Program-made: the position numbers and the translations under genes
Origin: Clostridia bacterium
GTDB taxonomy: Bacteria > Bacillota > Clostridia > UBA1381
Direction: 5' to 3'
Assembly: GCA_017935675.1 (NCBI GenBank)
Contig: JAGBHE010000057.1
Span: 1-49,618, forward strand
Length of the DNA stretch: 49,618 bases
Shown: positions 6,546 to 14,835 of the stretch, piece by piece
How positions within the stretch are numbered: the first letter of the stretch is position 1
Layout: every line of letters begins with the position of its first letter
Notes under the pieces: model-generated
Database searches by the model: none
What the model was told of the DNA's origin: nothing
Seen by the model: only the letters and a program-made list of their open reading frames with translations

Positions 6546-8407
6546 TTTTGGGTACCTTCCTTAAAATATGAAATGATAGATGCGGCAGTTCTTTTATCAA
6601 CCGCTCCGCAAAGCTCTTCAAGGGTTGCGCTTCGTATTTTTTCAAGACTTCCGAAATGCTCTAAAAGTGCATTTCGCCGTGCCTTTCCGACTCCCGGAAT
6701 ATCGTCCAGCTCGGAATGAAAGCTTTTTTGGGAATGGAGCTTGCGGAAATAGCTTATTGCTGCCCGGTGAACCTCATCCTGAATACGGGTGACGAGGTTA
6801 AATACGGCGCTTACGGCCGGAAGCTCAATTTCACCCTCCTGTGATACAATTGCCCTTGTTCTGTGCCTTGCGTCCTTTACCAGCCCGAAAACCGGTATTT
6901 CTGCCTCCATGCTTTCGAGTGTTTCGCTTATCGCACGGACATGACCCTTTCCTCCGTCTGCAAATATGAGGTCCGGAAGGGGCAGGAATTTTGCATCGGA
7001 GAGCAGCAGCTCACCGTTTTTTATTTTTTCCTTTTCTTCATAAGCGCGCCTTATTCTTCTGTAAATTACCTCTGAGGTGGAGGCGTAATCATCAGCTCCC
7101 TCAACGGTTTTTATTCTGAAGTTTCTGTATGCCTTATTGGCTTTTTTTCCGTTTTCAAAAACAACCATGACGCCAACGCTGTCTGCGCCGGAGATATTTG
7201 AAATATCGTAGCATTCGATACGCTGCGGCTCCCGTTCAAGGGACAGCGTTTTTTTCAGCTCCTCAAGTACATGGTTTTTGCTTTCACGTATTTTTCGTAT
7301 TTTTTTGTTTTCTATTTCTATCTGAGCGTTTTTCCTGACAAGGGAGATAAGCTGTACCTTTTCACCTCTTGCCGGAACGGTTATACGGAACCGCGCTCCG
7401 CGTTTTTCCCGAAGGTATGCCTGAAGAAGCTCCATATCGGGTATTTCTCTTTCAAGAATAATTTCCTCCGGTATCTGCTCTGCTGAGGTATAAAACTGCT
7501 TTACGAAGTCACCGAGGATTTCCTCATCCGTCATACCCTCACTGTCGTTTATTTCATATGCCTCCCTGCCTACAACACGGCCGCCGCGGACAAAGAATAT
7601 TTCCGCAAACGCGATCTCGTCTTCGCGTGCCGCAGCAACCACATCCCGATCGCAGTCAAGCTCTGCTTTAAAAATTTTCTGCCTTTCGTCAAGCCGTTCT
7701 ATAGCTCTGATTTTATCACGCAAAAGAGCCGCCTTTTCAAATTCAAGCCTCTCCGACGCCTCCTTCATTTGTCTGTTCAAAGTTTCATGAAGCTCCTTGT
7801 GGTTTCCGTCAAGAAAGCGGCATATTTCTTCAAACACGCGCCTGTATTCCTCCCCGGTAACCTGTCCGGAGCAGGGAGCAAAGCAGTTTTTTATATGGTA
7901 GTTAAGGCAGGGTCTGCCCTTGCCTATATCTTCGGGGAATTTTTTGCGGCAGGTGGGAGGCTTAAAAATCTTCTGAATGATTTCCAAGGTGTTATTGATT
8001 GTATTCACGCCTATATACGGACCGAAATACCTTGCGCCGTCATTGCGGATTTTCCGCACTATTGATATTCGCGGATAATCCTCCTGCATAGACACCTTAA
8101 GAAACGGATAGTGTTTGTCATCCTTCAGGAGAATGTTGTATTTCGGTCTGTGCTTTTTAATCAGGTTGCATTCCAGAACAAGAGCCTCAAGCTCCGAATC
8201 GGTAATTATATATTCAAAATATGAAACGTGGGAAACCATGGCGGCAACCTTAGGCGTATGGTTTCCGGAGCTTCTGAAATACTGGCTTACCCTTTTTTTC
8301 AGATTTTTTGCTTTGCCGATATATATGATAATATCATTGCTGTCATGCATCAGGTAAACGCCGGGATCGTCCGGCAGGTTTTTCAGCTCCTCTTTTATGT
8401 TAAACAA
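6542..8407 (-). CDS. uvrC: Excinuclease ABC subunit C
   Basis: 621 residues, normal length. UvrC makes both incisions around lesions bound by UvrAB in nucleotide excision repair. The N-terminal GIY-YIG nuclease shows PGVYLMHD and IIYIGKAKNLKKRV; a UVR motif lies near residues 205-240; the RNase H-like 5'-incision nuclease contains ECYDISNISG and FADGGKGHV; and a helix-hairpin-helix pair ends the protein (DDIPGVGKARRNALLEHFG). The start is TTG preceded by GAGGTGAAAACAG. The gene follows yifB by 11 nt and overlaps the lipoprotein gene start. Confidence 0.97.
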   Translation of the reverse strand: MFNIKEELKNLPDDPGVYLMHDSNDIIIYIGKAKNLKKRVSQYFRSSGNHTPKVAAMVSHVSYFEYIITDSELEALVLECNLIKKHRPKYNILLKDDKHYPFLKVSMQEDYPRISIVRKIRNDGARYFGPYIGVNTINNTLEIIQKIFKPPTCRKKFPEDIGKGRPCLNYHIKNCFAPCSGQVTGEEYRRVFEEICRFLDGNHKELHETLNRQMKEASERLEFEKAALLRDKIRAIERLDERQKIFKAELDCDRDVVAAAREDEIAFAEIFFVRGGRVVGREAYEINDSEGMTDEEILGDFVKQFYTSAEQIPEEIILEREIPDMELLQAYLREKRGARFRITVPARGEKVQLISLVRKNAQIEIENKKIRKIRESKNHVLEELKKTLSLEREPQRIECYDISNISGADSVGVMVVFENGKKANKAYRNFRIKTVEGADDYASTSEVIYRRIRRAYEEKEKIKNGELLLSDAKFLPLPDLIFADGGKGHVRAISETLESMEAEIPVFGLVKDARHRTRAIVSQEGEIELPAVSAVFNLVTRIQDEVHRAAISYFRKLHSQKSFHSELDDIPGVGKARRNALLEHFGSLEKIRSATLEELCGAVDKRTAASIISYFKEGTQN

Positions 8408-8418
8408 CTGTTTTCACC

Positions 8419-9954
8419 TCATCCGAAATATTTTCTGTCAAGGCTTCTGTATTGTATAGCTTCGGCAATATGTTCCTTTTTTATACCCTCCGAGCCCTCC
8501 AGGTCAGCAATGGTCCGGGCAACCTTAAGTATGCGTGAGTGCGCTCTTGCACTGAAGCCCAGGTTGTCAAAGGCGCTTTTTAAAACAGCGTCCGCGTCAG
8601 GCGTCAGGCGGCAGAACTCCGAAAGCATTCCGGCGGTGAGCTGTGAATTTGAAAATATATTATCATAGTCCTTATACCGTTCCAATTGAATTTTTCTTGT
8701 TCTGTCCACACGTTTTTTTATGTCCGCGCTTTTTTCGCCGCTGCGCTGTGAGCTGAGCTGTGAATAATTAACCGGTGAAACCTCAACCTGAATATCTATT
8801 CTGTCAAGGAGCGGGCCGGATATTCTGCTTCTGTAAGCAAGAACCTGTGCCGGAGTGCATGTACAGTTTCTTCCGGGGTCGCCGAAATAGCCGCATTTAC
8901 AGGGGTTCATTGAGGCTATCAGCATTATGTTGCAGGGATATGTAAGGGTGGCGTTTACCCTTGATATTGTAACGGTTCCGTCCTCAAGGGGCTGCCTCAG
9001 CACCTCTAAAACATCACGCCTGAATTCCGGAAGCTCATCAAGAAAAAGTATGCCGTTATGGGCAAGAGACAGCTCGCCGGGGCGCGGTATGCTTCCGCCG
9101 CCCGAAAGACCCATTGCCGATATGGTATGATGGGGGCTTCTGAACGGACGGTATTTTATGAGAGGTGTGTTCGCCGGAAGCGTTCCGGCAATGGAGTGTA
9201 TCTTTGTAACCTCCAGAGCCTCGTCAAAGGTCATATCGGGAAGTATTCCCGTCATGCGCTGGGCAAGCATTGTTTTGCCTGTACCGGGGCTTCCGATCAG
9301 CAAAATATTATGATTTCCGGCAGCGGCAATTTCAAGAGCGCGCTTGACCGTTTCCTGACCCTTGACGTCGGAAAAGTCGAGAAGTCCTCCGCCTGAGCCT
9401 TCAAGGTAGTTGTCAATGCTCACAACATGGGGTTCAATCGGTTTTGCGCCGCTGAAATGATCTATAAGCTCATGAATGCTTGATGTGGGATAAATTTCCG
9501 CACCGTCTATAACAGCTGCTTCGTCGGCGTTTTCGACGGGAACATACATTTTTCTGAAGCCTGCCTTGTACGCGGATATTATCATCGGCAGCACTCCCGA
9601 TACAGGATTTACTTTCCCGTCAAGGGACAGCTCGCCGATAAAAACGGAAATATCGCTGTCGGGAATTATAAGCTGTTCCGTTGCCGCAAGTATTGAAACG
9701 CTTATGGGAAAATCATAGCTTGAGCCTTCTTTTTTTGTTGCCGCCGGAGCAAGGTTTATTGTAACGTGCTTTGACGGAAATCTGCAGCCTGAATTTTTAA
9801 TAGCAGTTTTTGCACGCTCCTTTGCCTCCTTAACGGCAGTGTCCGGCAGTCCTATTACCTCAAGAGACGGCATTCCGTTTGACACATCAGCCTGAACGCG
9901 CACCGTAAATCCGTCTATTCCCAGAAGCCCTATGGTATTTATTTGTGCAAGCAT
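8419..9954 (-). CDS. yifB: YifB/ComM family Mg-chelatase-like AAA+ ATPase
   Basis: 511 residues. Domains in order: an N-terminal Lon-protease-like fold (about 20-141), an AAA+ ATPase with Walker A GSPGTGKT (221-228) and Walker B GILFLDELPEF, a cysteine cluster CKCGYFGDPGRNCTC, and a C-terminal Mg-chelatase domain. In Haemophilus and Vibrio, ComM is a helicase-like branch-migration factor for natural transformation; the role of Firmicutes members is less clear. Being in the same operon as comEC is consistent with DNA uptake. The ATG overlaps the stop of the HAD gene by 1 nt. Confidence 0.93.
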   Translation of the reverse strand: MLAQINTIGLLGIDGFTVRVQADVSNGMPSLEVIGLPDTAVKEAKERAKTAIKNSGCRFPSKHVTINLAPAATKKEGSSYDFPISVSILAATEQLIIPDSDISVFIGELSLDGKVNPVSGVLPMIISAYKAGFRKMYVPVENADEAAVIDGAEIYPTSSIHELIDHFSGAKPIEPHVVSIDNYLEGSGGGLLDFSDVKGQETVKRALEIAAAGNHNILLIGSPGTGKTMLAQRMTGILPDMTFDEALEVTKIHSIAGTLPANTPLIKYRPFRSPHHTISAMGLSGGGSIPRPGELSLAHNGILFLDELPEFRRDVLEVLRQPLEDGTVTISRVNATLTYPCNIMLIASMNPCKCGYFGDPGRNCTCTPAQVLAYRSRISGPLLDRIDIQVEVSPVNYSQLSSQRSGEKSADIKKRVDRTRKIQLERYKDYDNIFSNSQLTAGMLSEFCRLTPDADAVLKSAFDNLGFSARAHSRILKVARTIADLEGSEGIKKEHIAEAIQYRSLDRKYFG

Positions 9955-10721
9955 TATAAATCCAGTCCTTTCGAGATTTTTTCGTCAAGCTCGCGGATTA
10001 TCTGAGCGATTGCGTTGTTTTCACAGGAGCACGTTATCCGTCCTGCAGCCTTAATCGCTTCCGGGCATGCTCCGCTCGGGGCATAGCTTATATCCGCGGC
10101 TTTCAGCATTGAAATATCATTTTCGAAGTCACCGGCAGCGATTGCGGTTCCGGCGCCGGTAAGCTTTTTTAAGAACCTCAGGCATACTCCTTTGCCGCCG
10201 TCAGCCGGGCGCATTTCCAGGCCTGTCTGCCAGCTCCGCTCAAAGGCGCGCCCGTCACCGAATTTTTCCCTGAGCGCAGCCTGTGCCCGCAAAGTTTCCG
10301 GCTCATCATCAAAGCACATGACGATTTTATGCACCGAGCCCCGGAAGGATAACAGCTCCGACACATTGTAAACGTCGAAATTATGTTCATTATGCGGGAA
10401 AATAACCGTTTTTCTTACCTGAAAGTTTTCCGCGGCAAATGCGGCGGCTTCTGTGCTTCCCTGCGGCAGAAAATATTTTTTGATTGTTTCCCCTGTTTTT
10501 TCATCGTATATAACCGTTCCGTTTATACAGATAACGGGTGCGTTTGTCACAAGCCCGTGTTTTGCGATAAAGTCGGGAGCACGCCCTGTTGCAAGCGTGA
10601 AAAGACCGCCGTTTTCCATAAAATATTCAGCCGCCTTTTTGTTTTCATCGGAAAGAGCACCGTTATACAGGAGTGTACCGTCAAGATCCGATAAAAAAAG
10701 TATGCCGTTAAACTTTTTCAT
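9954..10721 (-). CDS. Cof-type HAD-superfamily phosphatase
   Basis: 255 residues from the chosen ATG at 10721, which has AAGGAT upstream and places the catalytic motif FLSDLDGTLL (nucleophile Asp12, Asp14) near the N-terminus as usual. A longer frame upstream lies inside holA and is unlikely to be used. Motif IV, AAGDFENDISML, is present. Such enzymes hydrolyse sugar phosphates, flavin or pyridoxal phosphates; the substrate here is unknown. The gene overlaps the end of holA by 14 nt and touches yifB. Confidence 0.88.
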   Translation of the reverse strand: MKKFNGILFLSDLDGTLLYNGALSDENKKAAEYFMENGGLFTLATGRAPDFIAKHGLVTNAPVICINGTVIYDEKTGETIKKYFLPQGSTEAAAFAAENFQVRKTVIFPHNEHNFDVYNVSELLSFRGSVHKIVMCFDDEPETLRAQAALREKFGDGRAFERSWQTGLEMRPADGGKGVCLRFLKKLTGAGTAIAAGDFENDISMLKAADISYAPSGACPEAIKAAGRITCSCENNAIAQIIRELDEKISKGLDL

Positions 10722-11742
10722 TGCTTCTATCCTTTCCAAGTCCCGTAAATACAAGTCTTTCAACTGCCTGCCATTGCCCGACTGCCCCGCGCTTGATTGA
10801 CAGGTCAAGCTCCGGTATGAGTATAAGCAATTGGGTAAGCTCTTTTTCCGTAAAGGTTTTTGCCACTTTTAAATATTTCTGAACGGCAAACTTCGGAACT
10901 GCAAGGGCTGCCGCTATAGACTGAAAAGGTTCGCCGCGGCTGCTCAGAAGCTGAGCCTTAAGCGCCTTTTCAAAGGCTGCATACAAAAGATACATTATGG
11001 AAAATGGCGATGTTTTATTTGTTTTAAGAGCTTCAAGCATGCTGAGGGCGCCGTCTGCGTCCTTTGCTGTTATAAGGTCGCAAAGGTCGAATACCTTTGC
11101 CTCCGTTGACCGTGAAGCAAGCCGCTCTATAATGGGGGCGGTAATCTCCTCCTCCTCAGCATATGCCGAAAGCTTGCTGACCTCATTTTTAAGTGTTTCA
11201 AGGCCTCTGTCGCTGACGCTTACAAGAAGCTCCGCGTTTGCCCTCGTTATTTTTTTCCCTGCCGACGCGGCTTCGCGTATAACCCATGCGGCAAGGTCGG
11301 AATCGCCGAGACGGGCAAATTCCACCGCCGTTCCGTTCTTTGCCGCCGCCTTGTAAACGGCGCTTCTTTTATCTACATCGGATTCGCGGAATATTACAAC
11401 TGTATCAGATGATATATTTTTTATTATGCTGATATAAAATTCTCTGATATTCTCGGCAAGCTTTCCCTTGAACGCACCGGAATCGTTTATTATTACGAGT
11501 TTTTTGTCAGCCATCATGGGAAAGCCGTCAACGGCGTCCGCAATTTCCGTAAGCGGTGCGGTTTTCCCGTCAAGGCTTATCCTGTTGAAATCGGGGAAAT
11601 CCATATCCGGAACAAGGGCTTTTATTTTATCGATATATAAATCTATAAGAAAAGTTTCCTCTCCGAAAAACAGATATAAAGAGGAAAGCTTTTTGTTATT
11701 CAGCTGGTTTTTCAGTTCCTGAAGCGTGGGCGAAGCCGCCAT
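10708..11742 (-). CDS. holA: DNA polymerase III delta subunit
   Basis: 344 residues from the ATG at 11742, preceded by AAGGAGTGG; an upstream in-frame start would add eight residues without a ribosome binding site. HolA opens the sliding clamp in the clamp-loader complex. The protein shows the family N-terminus (SSLYLFFGEETFLID) and the conserved later segments VEFARLGDSDLAAWV and LKNEVSKLSAYA. In many Firmicutes holA lies directly after comEC, as here; the comEC 3' end overlaps the holA start by 47 nt. Confidence 0.92.
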   Translation of the reverse strand: MAASPTLQELKNQLNNKKLSSLYLFFGEETFLIDLYIDKIKALVPDMDFPDFNRISLDGKTAPLTEIADAVDGFPMMADKKLVIINDSGAFKGKLAENIREFYISIIKNISSDTVVIFRESDVDKRSAVYKAAAKNGTAVEFARLGDSDLAAWVIREAASAGKKITRANAELLVSVSDRGLETLKNEVSKLSAYAEEEEITAPIIERLASRSTEAKVFDLCDLITAKDADGALSMLEALKTNKTSPFSIMYLLYAAFEKALKAQLLSSRGEPFQSIAAALAVPKFAVQKYLKVAKTFTEKELTQLLILIPELDLSIKRGAVGQWQAVERLVFTGLGKDRSNEKV

Positions 11743-14050
11743 ATATATTCCACTCCTTAAAGCCATAGACTCTTTTTATTCTTTTTCCGTTCATAATAAA
11801 ATGAATATCCCCGTATTTGTCTGTGCGGCAGATAATGCTTCCGGCGTCTTTATATCTTCTCAGCACAGGTTCTGCCGGAAACCCGTAAGTATTATTTTCG
11901 CCGAGGCAGATAACCGCAAAATCAGGGCTTGCTTTTTTGATAAAATCCTCGCTGCTGGAGGTTTTTGAACCGTGATGGGGCACCTTAAGAATGTCGGCAT
12001 CATAAATATCAAGATTGTTTTCCGACAGGCGCGTTATATCTCCGGTAAAAAGCATTGAGATCTCGTCGAAGGAAAGCTTAACCACAAGTGAATTGTCGTT
12101 TTCATCCTTTTCGGAGCCGAGGCCTGTGTAATAAAAATCCGCCCTCAGCCTGTCCGTAAGGTCAATGCTCTGTGTGCCCCCGACAGGTGTGATTTTAACC
12201 CCGCGGGATTGCGCTTCTTTTTCTATTATATCACGGTATTTGCTGTTTGGCAAGTAATCGGGAATAAATAATTCCTTAACTTTAACATTTTGTATAACTG
12301 TTATTACCCCGTCAACATGATCCTTGTGGTAATGAGACACAATTGCAAAGTCTATTTTATTTATTCCATGTGCCTCTAAATAAGGCAGAACCTCCGCTTC
12401 GCCGATGCTGTAATCCGAGTATACCGGGCTGCCTCCGCCGTCAATCATAGCAGTTTTACCGCCGGGCAGCCGGAGCAGTGCGCAGTCACCCTGACCTACG
12501 TTAATAAATGTAAGCTCCGCATCGCCTATCCCATATATGAAGCTTGCCGCAAAAACGGCACAAAGCACAGCGCATGCTGCTCCGGCAGGGCGTGCAGCTC
12601 TCATTCTCAGCATACGCAGACGGACAAAGAGCAAAGCGGAGTAAAAGGCGGCAATGAACATGAGGCTGCATTTTCCGAAATGTACGGACGCGAAGGGCAG
12701 CTGTGCGGCAAAACCCGAAATCAGCCGTATCAGCTTTAAAAAACAAGGCAGTCCGAAATCAAAAAATGCACCCGTCAGGACGGATATGCCGGCGCTCAGA
12801 TAGAACAGAATGTAGACAATAGCCGTAAGGGGCATAAGAATAAAGCCCAACAGGAATGAATACGGCGTAAGTCCATATCCCATAAAGGAGGAGAGCGGCG
12901 CCGCTGCAAAAATTATTATTATGTATACGGAAAGCAAGCCCGACAGACGCCTGTGGCGCACAAGGCGCATTAAAAATTCCGACAGGGGCTTTGAAAAGCT
13001 GCGTATTAAAACTGTGCATGATGCGGAAAGAATAAACCCCGGCTCAGTAAGCGTCAGGGGACTGACGATTCCGGTAAGAAGCACTGTAAGATACAGAGCT
13101 GCCTTGATGTCACGCACTCCCGACTTTAATGTTATAAAATAGGACAGACCGAGAAAAAGAGATATTTTCCATGCCGAAGGAACCGTCATATTAAGGCAGA
13201 GATACAGAAGGAATACGCATAAAAGCGCGGCTGTTTTTGACTTATTTCTTTTAAACAGCATGGATATAATAAGCATCAGAAGCGAAATGTGGAGATACGG
13301 ACAATAGATATACCGATAAGTTCCGCTGCGCAGCATCATTTCTGTTTCGGCTTCCGGTATTTCCGACTTGTTGTTCATGATTATTCCTTTTAAAAGCGGT
13401 GCCTGCTCAGGGTTGAAGCGATTTATAAAATTGTCTGTTATTACAGAGGTAAAAAGAGAAAGCCGGTCGCTGAGCCTGAGGCTGAAGGTTTCGTCTGAGA
13501 CGGAACATTCCTCTGCAAAAAGTGAAAAGAATATTCCCCGGCGCAGGTTATACCTTCTGCTGTTAAAGCTTGTACTGTTTTTGGGGTATGAAATTTCTTT
13601 GAGCTTTCCCGAAACAACAACTGCAACTCCGGCGGCAGCGGATTTTTCTGAGGTAATTTTAATTTTTTCGGATATGTTAAGCTCCTTGCCGCCGCAGGAA
13701 ATACGGCTTGCTCTCAGCGTATATGATACATTTCCGTCATAGCTTTTTACGGGAGAAATAACCGTGCCGTAAATTGTTACCTCGCTACCGGCATAGGGAT
13801 ATGCCTGATGCAGCTCCGGGTCGGTTTTTACATGCGTTATGAATGCGCCGAGAAAAATAAATGAAGGCACGATTGCAAGTATAACAACGTTTTTCCCGTA
13901 AGCTGCCCTTACAACGGCGCAGAAGGAAGCGGGCAACAGAATAAAGGTCATCACAAGAAGGGTAATGACCTTCGGTTCCCATATTATTATCTTTGAAAAA
14001 AACATTCCGGCAATATAGGAAAGTGTTGCCGCACCGCATAAGAAAGACAA
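11696..14050 (-). CDS. comEC: ComEC/Rec2 family DNA internalisation protein
   Basis: 784 residues, full length. ComEC forms the inner-membrane channel for single-stranded DNA during transformation. An N-terminal DUF4131-like region, a long hydrophobic competence domain with many membrane helices (about residues 210-500), and a C-terminal metallo-beta-lactamase-like domain with VSHYHKDHVDG and VPHHGSKTSS are visible. The start is TTG with AGGAAGG upstream; it follows the 49-aa RHH gene by 16 nt. The operon also carries holA, yifB and uvrC, a grouping that suggests DNA uptake and repair. Whether the organism is naturally competent cannot be told from this. Confidence 0.93.
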   Translation of the reverse strand: MSFLCGAATLSYIAGMFFSKIIIWEPKVITLLVMTFILLPASFCAVVRAAYGKNVVILAIVPSFIFLGAFITHVKTDPELHQAYPYAGSEVTIYGTVISPVKSYDGNVSYTLRASRISCGGKELNISEKIKITSEKSAAAGVAVVVSGKLKEISYPKNSTSFNSRRYNLRRGIFFSLFAEECSVSDETFSLRLSDRLSLFTSVITDNFINRFNPEQAPLLKGIIMNNKSEIPEAETEMMLRSGTYRYIYCPYLHISLLMLIISMLFKRNKSKTAALLCVFLLYLCLNMTVPSAWKISLFLGLSYFITLKSGVRDIKAALYLTVLLTGIVSPLTLTEPGFILSASCTVLIRSFSKPLSEFLMRLVRHRRLSGLLSVYIIIIFAAAPLSSFMGYGLTPYSFLLGFILMPLTAIVYILFYLSAGISVLTGAFFDFGLPCFLKLIRLISGFAAQLPFASVHFGKCSLMFIAAFYSALLFVRLRMLRMRAARPAGAACAVLCAVFAASFIYGIGDAELTFINVGQGDCALLRLPGGKTAMIDGGGSPVYSDYSIGEAEVLPYLEAHGINKIDFAIVSHYHKDHVDGVITVIQNVKVKELFIPDYLPNSKYRDIIEKEAQSRGVKITPVGGTQSIDLTDRLRADFYYTGLGSEKDENDNSLVVKLSFDEISMLFTGDITRLSENNLDIYDADILKVPHHGSKTSSSEDFIKKASPDFAVICLGENNTYGFPAEPVLRRYKDAGSIICRTDKYGDIHFIMNGKRIKRVYGFKEWNIYGGFAHASGTEKPAE

Positions 14051-14066
14051 TTCAGAAGCCTTCCTT

Positions 14067-14216
14067 TCAGTTGCCTGAACGCTTGTTCAGATAATTTTTA
14101 AGAACAAGGTTTATAAACTGTGAAAAAGACCTGTCGCAGTCCTCAGACAGCTCTTTTACCTTTTCTATAATATCCTCGTCAAGTGTTATGCTGACTTTTT
14201 TCTTTAACGGTTTCAT
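14067..14216 (-). CDS. Small ribbon-helix-helix DNA-binding protein heading the comEC operon
   Basis: 49 residues: MKPLKKKVSITLDEDIIEKV and on through a second helix SFSQFINLVLKNYL. This is the classic RHH (MetJ/Arc or CopG-like) pattern: a beta strand (KVSITL), then two helices. AGAGGTGAT precedes the ATG. It lies 16 nt upstream of comEC, and its promoter region holds two near-identical 14-bp direct repeats 30 bp apart, a likely binding site. I infer an autoregulator of the comEC-holA-yifB-uvrC operon. No toxin gene is adjacent, so an antitoxin role is less likely. Confidence 0.82.
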   Translation of the reverse strand: MKPLKKKVSITLDEDIIEKVKELSEDCDRSFSQFINLVLKNYLNKRSGN

Positions 14217-14233
14217 GATATCACCTCTGTGTA

Positions 14234-14277
14234 TATAATACCACAAAACCCGACAAAATAATTTATAATACTACAAA
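14234..14277. promoter_or_regulatory. Paired direct repeats in the promoter region of the RHH-comEC operon
   Basis: TATAATACCACAAA (14234-14247) and TATAATACTACAAA (14264-14277) differ at one position and start 30 bp apart, about three helical turns. Read on the minus strand, the first overlaps a TATTATA-like -10 region 25 nt from the RHH start codon. RHH proteins typically bind such repeated sites as arrays of dimers. Confidence 0.6.
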
Positions 14278-14300
14278 TTAGTATAAAATAGCATAAAATT

Positions 14301-14320
14301 AGGGGGCTAAACTGCCCCCT
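14301..14320 (-). terminator. Terminator of the DUF1540 gene
   Basis: AGGGGGC (14301-14307) and GCCCCCT (14314-14320) pair around a 6-nt loop, followed on the minus strand by AATTTTATGC. It begins 8 nt after the stop codon of the DUF1540 gene. Confidence 0.7.
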
Positions 14321-14328
14321 ATCATTAC

Positions 14329-14499
14329 TTACTTCTTTTGAAATGAATTACAATCTGTGCATTCAACCATTGTTGGGTTCATTTCATGTGTTCCGATGTT
14401 CACTGCACCCAATGTGCAATAATCGGCATCACCGCAGTGATGTACGCATTGCTTAACGGTGCATTTAATACTTTCATTAGCTTTACTACAGCAGCTCAT
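14329..14499 (-). CDS. DUF1540 cysteine-rich small protein
   Basis: 56 residues, starting MSCCSKANESIKCTVKQCVH, with ten-residue-scale spacing of cysteines through HHCGDADYCTLGAVNIG and ending in VECTDCNSF. This is the DUF1540 pattern (paired cysteines around a C-x(4)-C core), common in Clostridia and probably metal-binding. The ribosome binding site is GGGAGGATATCAGG before the ATG. It has its own terminator at 14301-14320. The function of the family is unknown. Confidence 0.85.
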   Translation of the reverse strand: MSCCSKANESIKCTVKQCVHHCGDADYCTLGAVNIGTHEMNPTMVECTDCNSFQKK

Positions 14500-14835
14500 C
14501 CTGATATCCTCCCGAAAATAAGATTTAACGCAGAATCTGCGTTTTTCTTAAAGCAAAGACATGCGCGCTCTGTCTTTGCTTCATTCCGGATTATTCCGGA
14601 ACCTTACACAGCCCTTAAGGCTGCGTATAATACATTGTGTTGCTCAACCGCTGTATTACACACTTATTTTGCGCAAAGCGGAGGCTTTTATTCAGGTAAA
14701 TTTTTTCATAAATTTTGTTTTTGAGCCTGTTTTAAATATTCAAGTATTTCGGCATCATTTGTGTCCGGCTTCGATTTAACAATAAAAATTTAGAACACAA
14801 GAGAACCGTCCCCTTGTGTTCGATATGTATGAGTT
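14500..14835. other. Non-coding region with a run of five hairpins and a palindromic repeat
   Basis: No credible gene in this 336-bp gap. Successive inverted repeats: AACGCAG/CTGCGTT (14527-14543), AGCAAAGACA/TGTCTTTGCT (14552-14580, exact 10-bp arms), TTCCGGA/TCCGGAA (14584-14601), CAGCC/GGCTG (14609-14623) and AATACA/TGTATT (14629-14657). The dispersed palindrome at 14793-14821 follows. The meaning of the hairpin run is unknown. Confidence 0.7.
14793..14821. repeat. Complete copy of the dispersed palindromic repeat
   Basis: GAACACAAG (14793-14801) and CTTGTGTTC (14813-14821) are exact arms around AGAACCGTCCC. This is the cleanest single copy in the window and sits just past the 3' end of the MATE gene. 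Confidence 0.8.
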
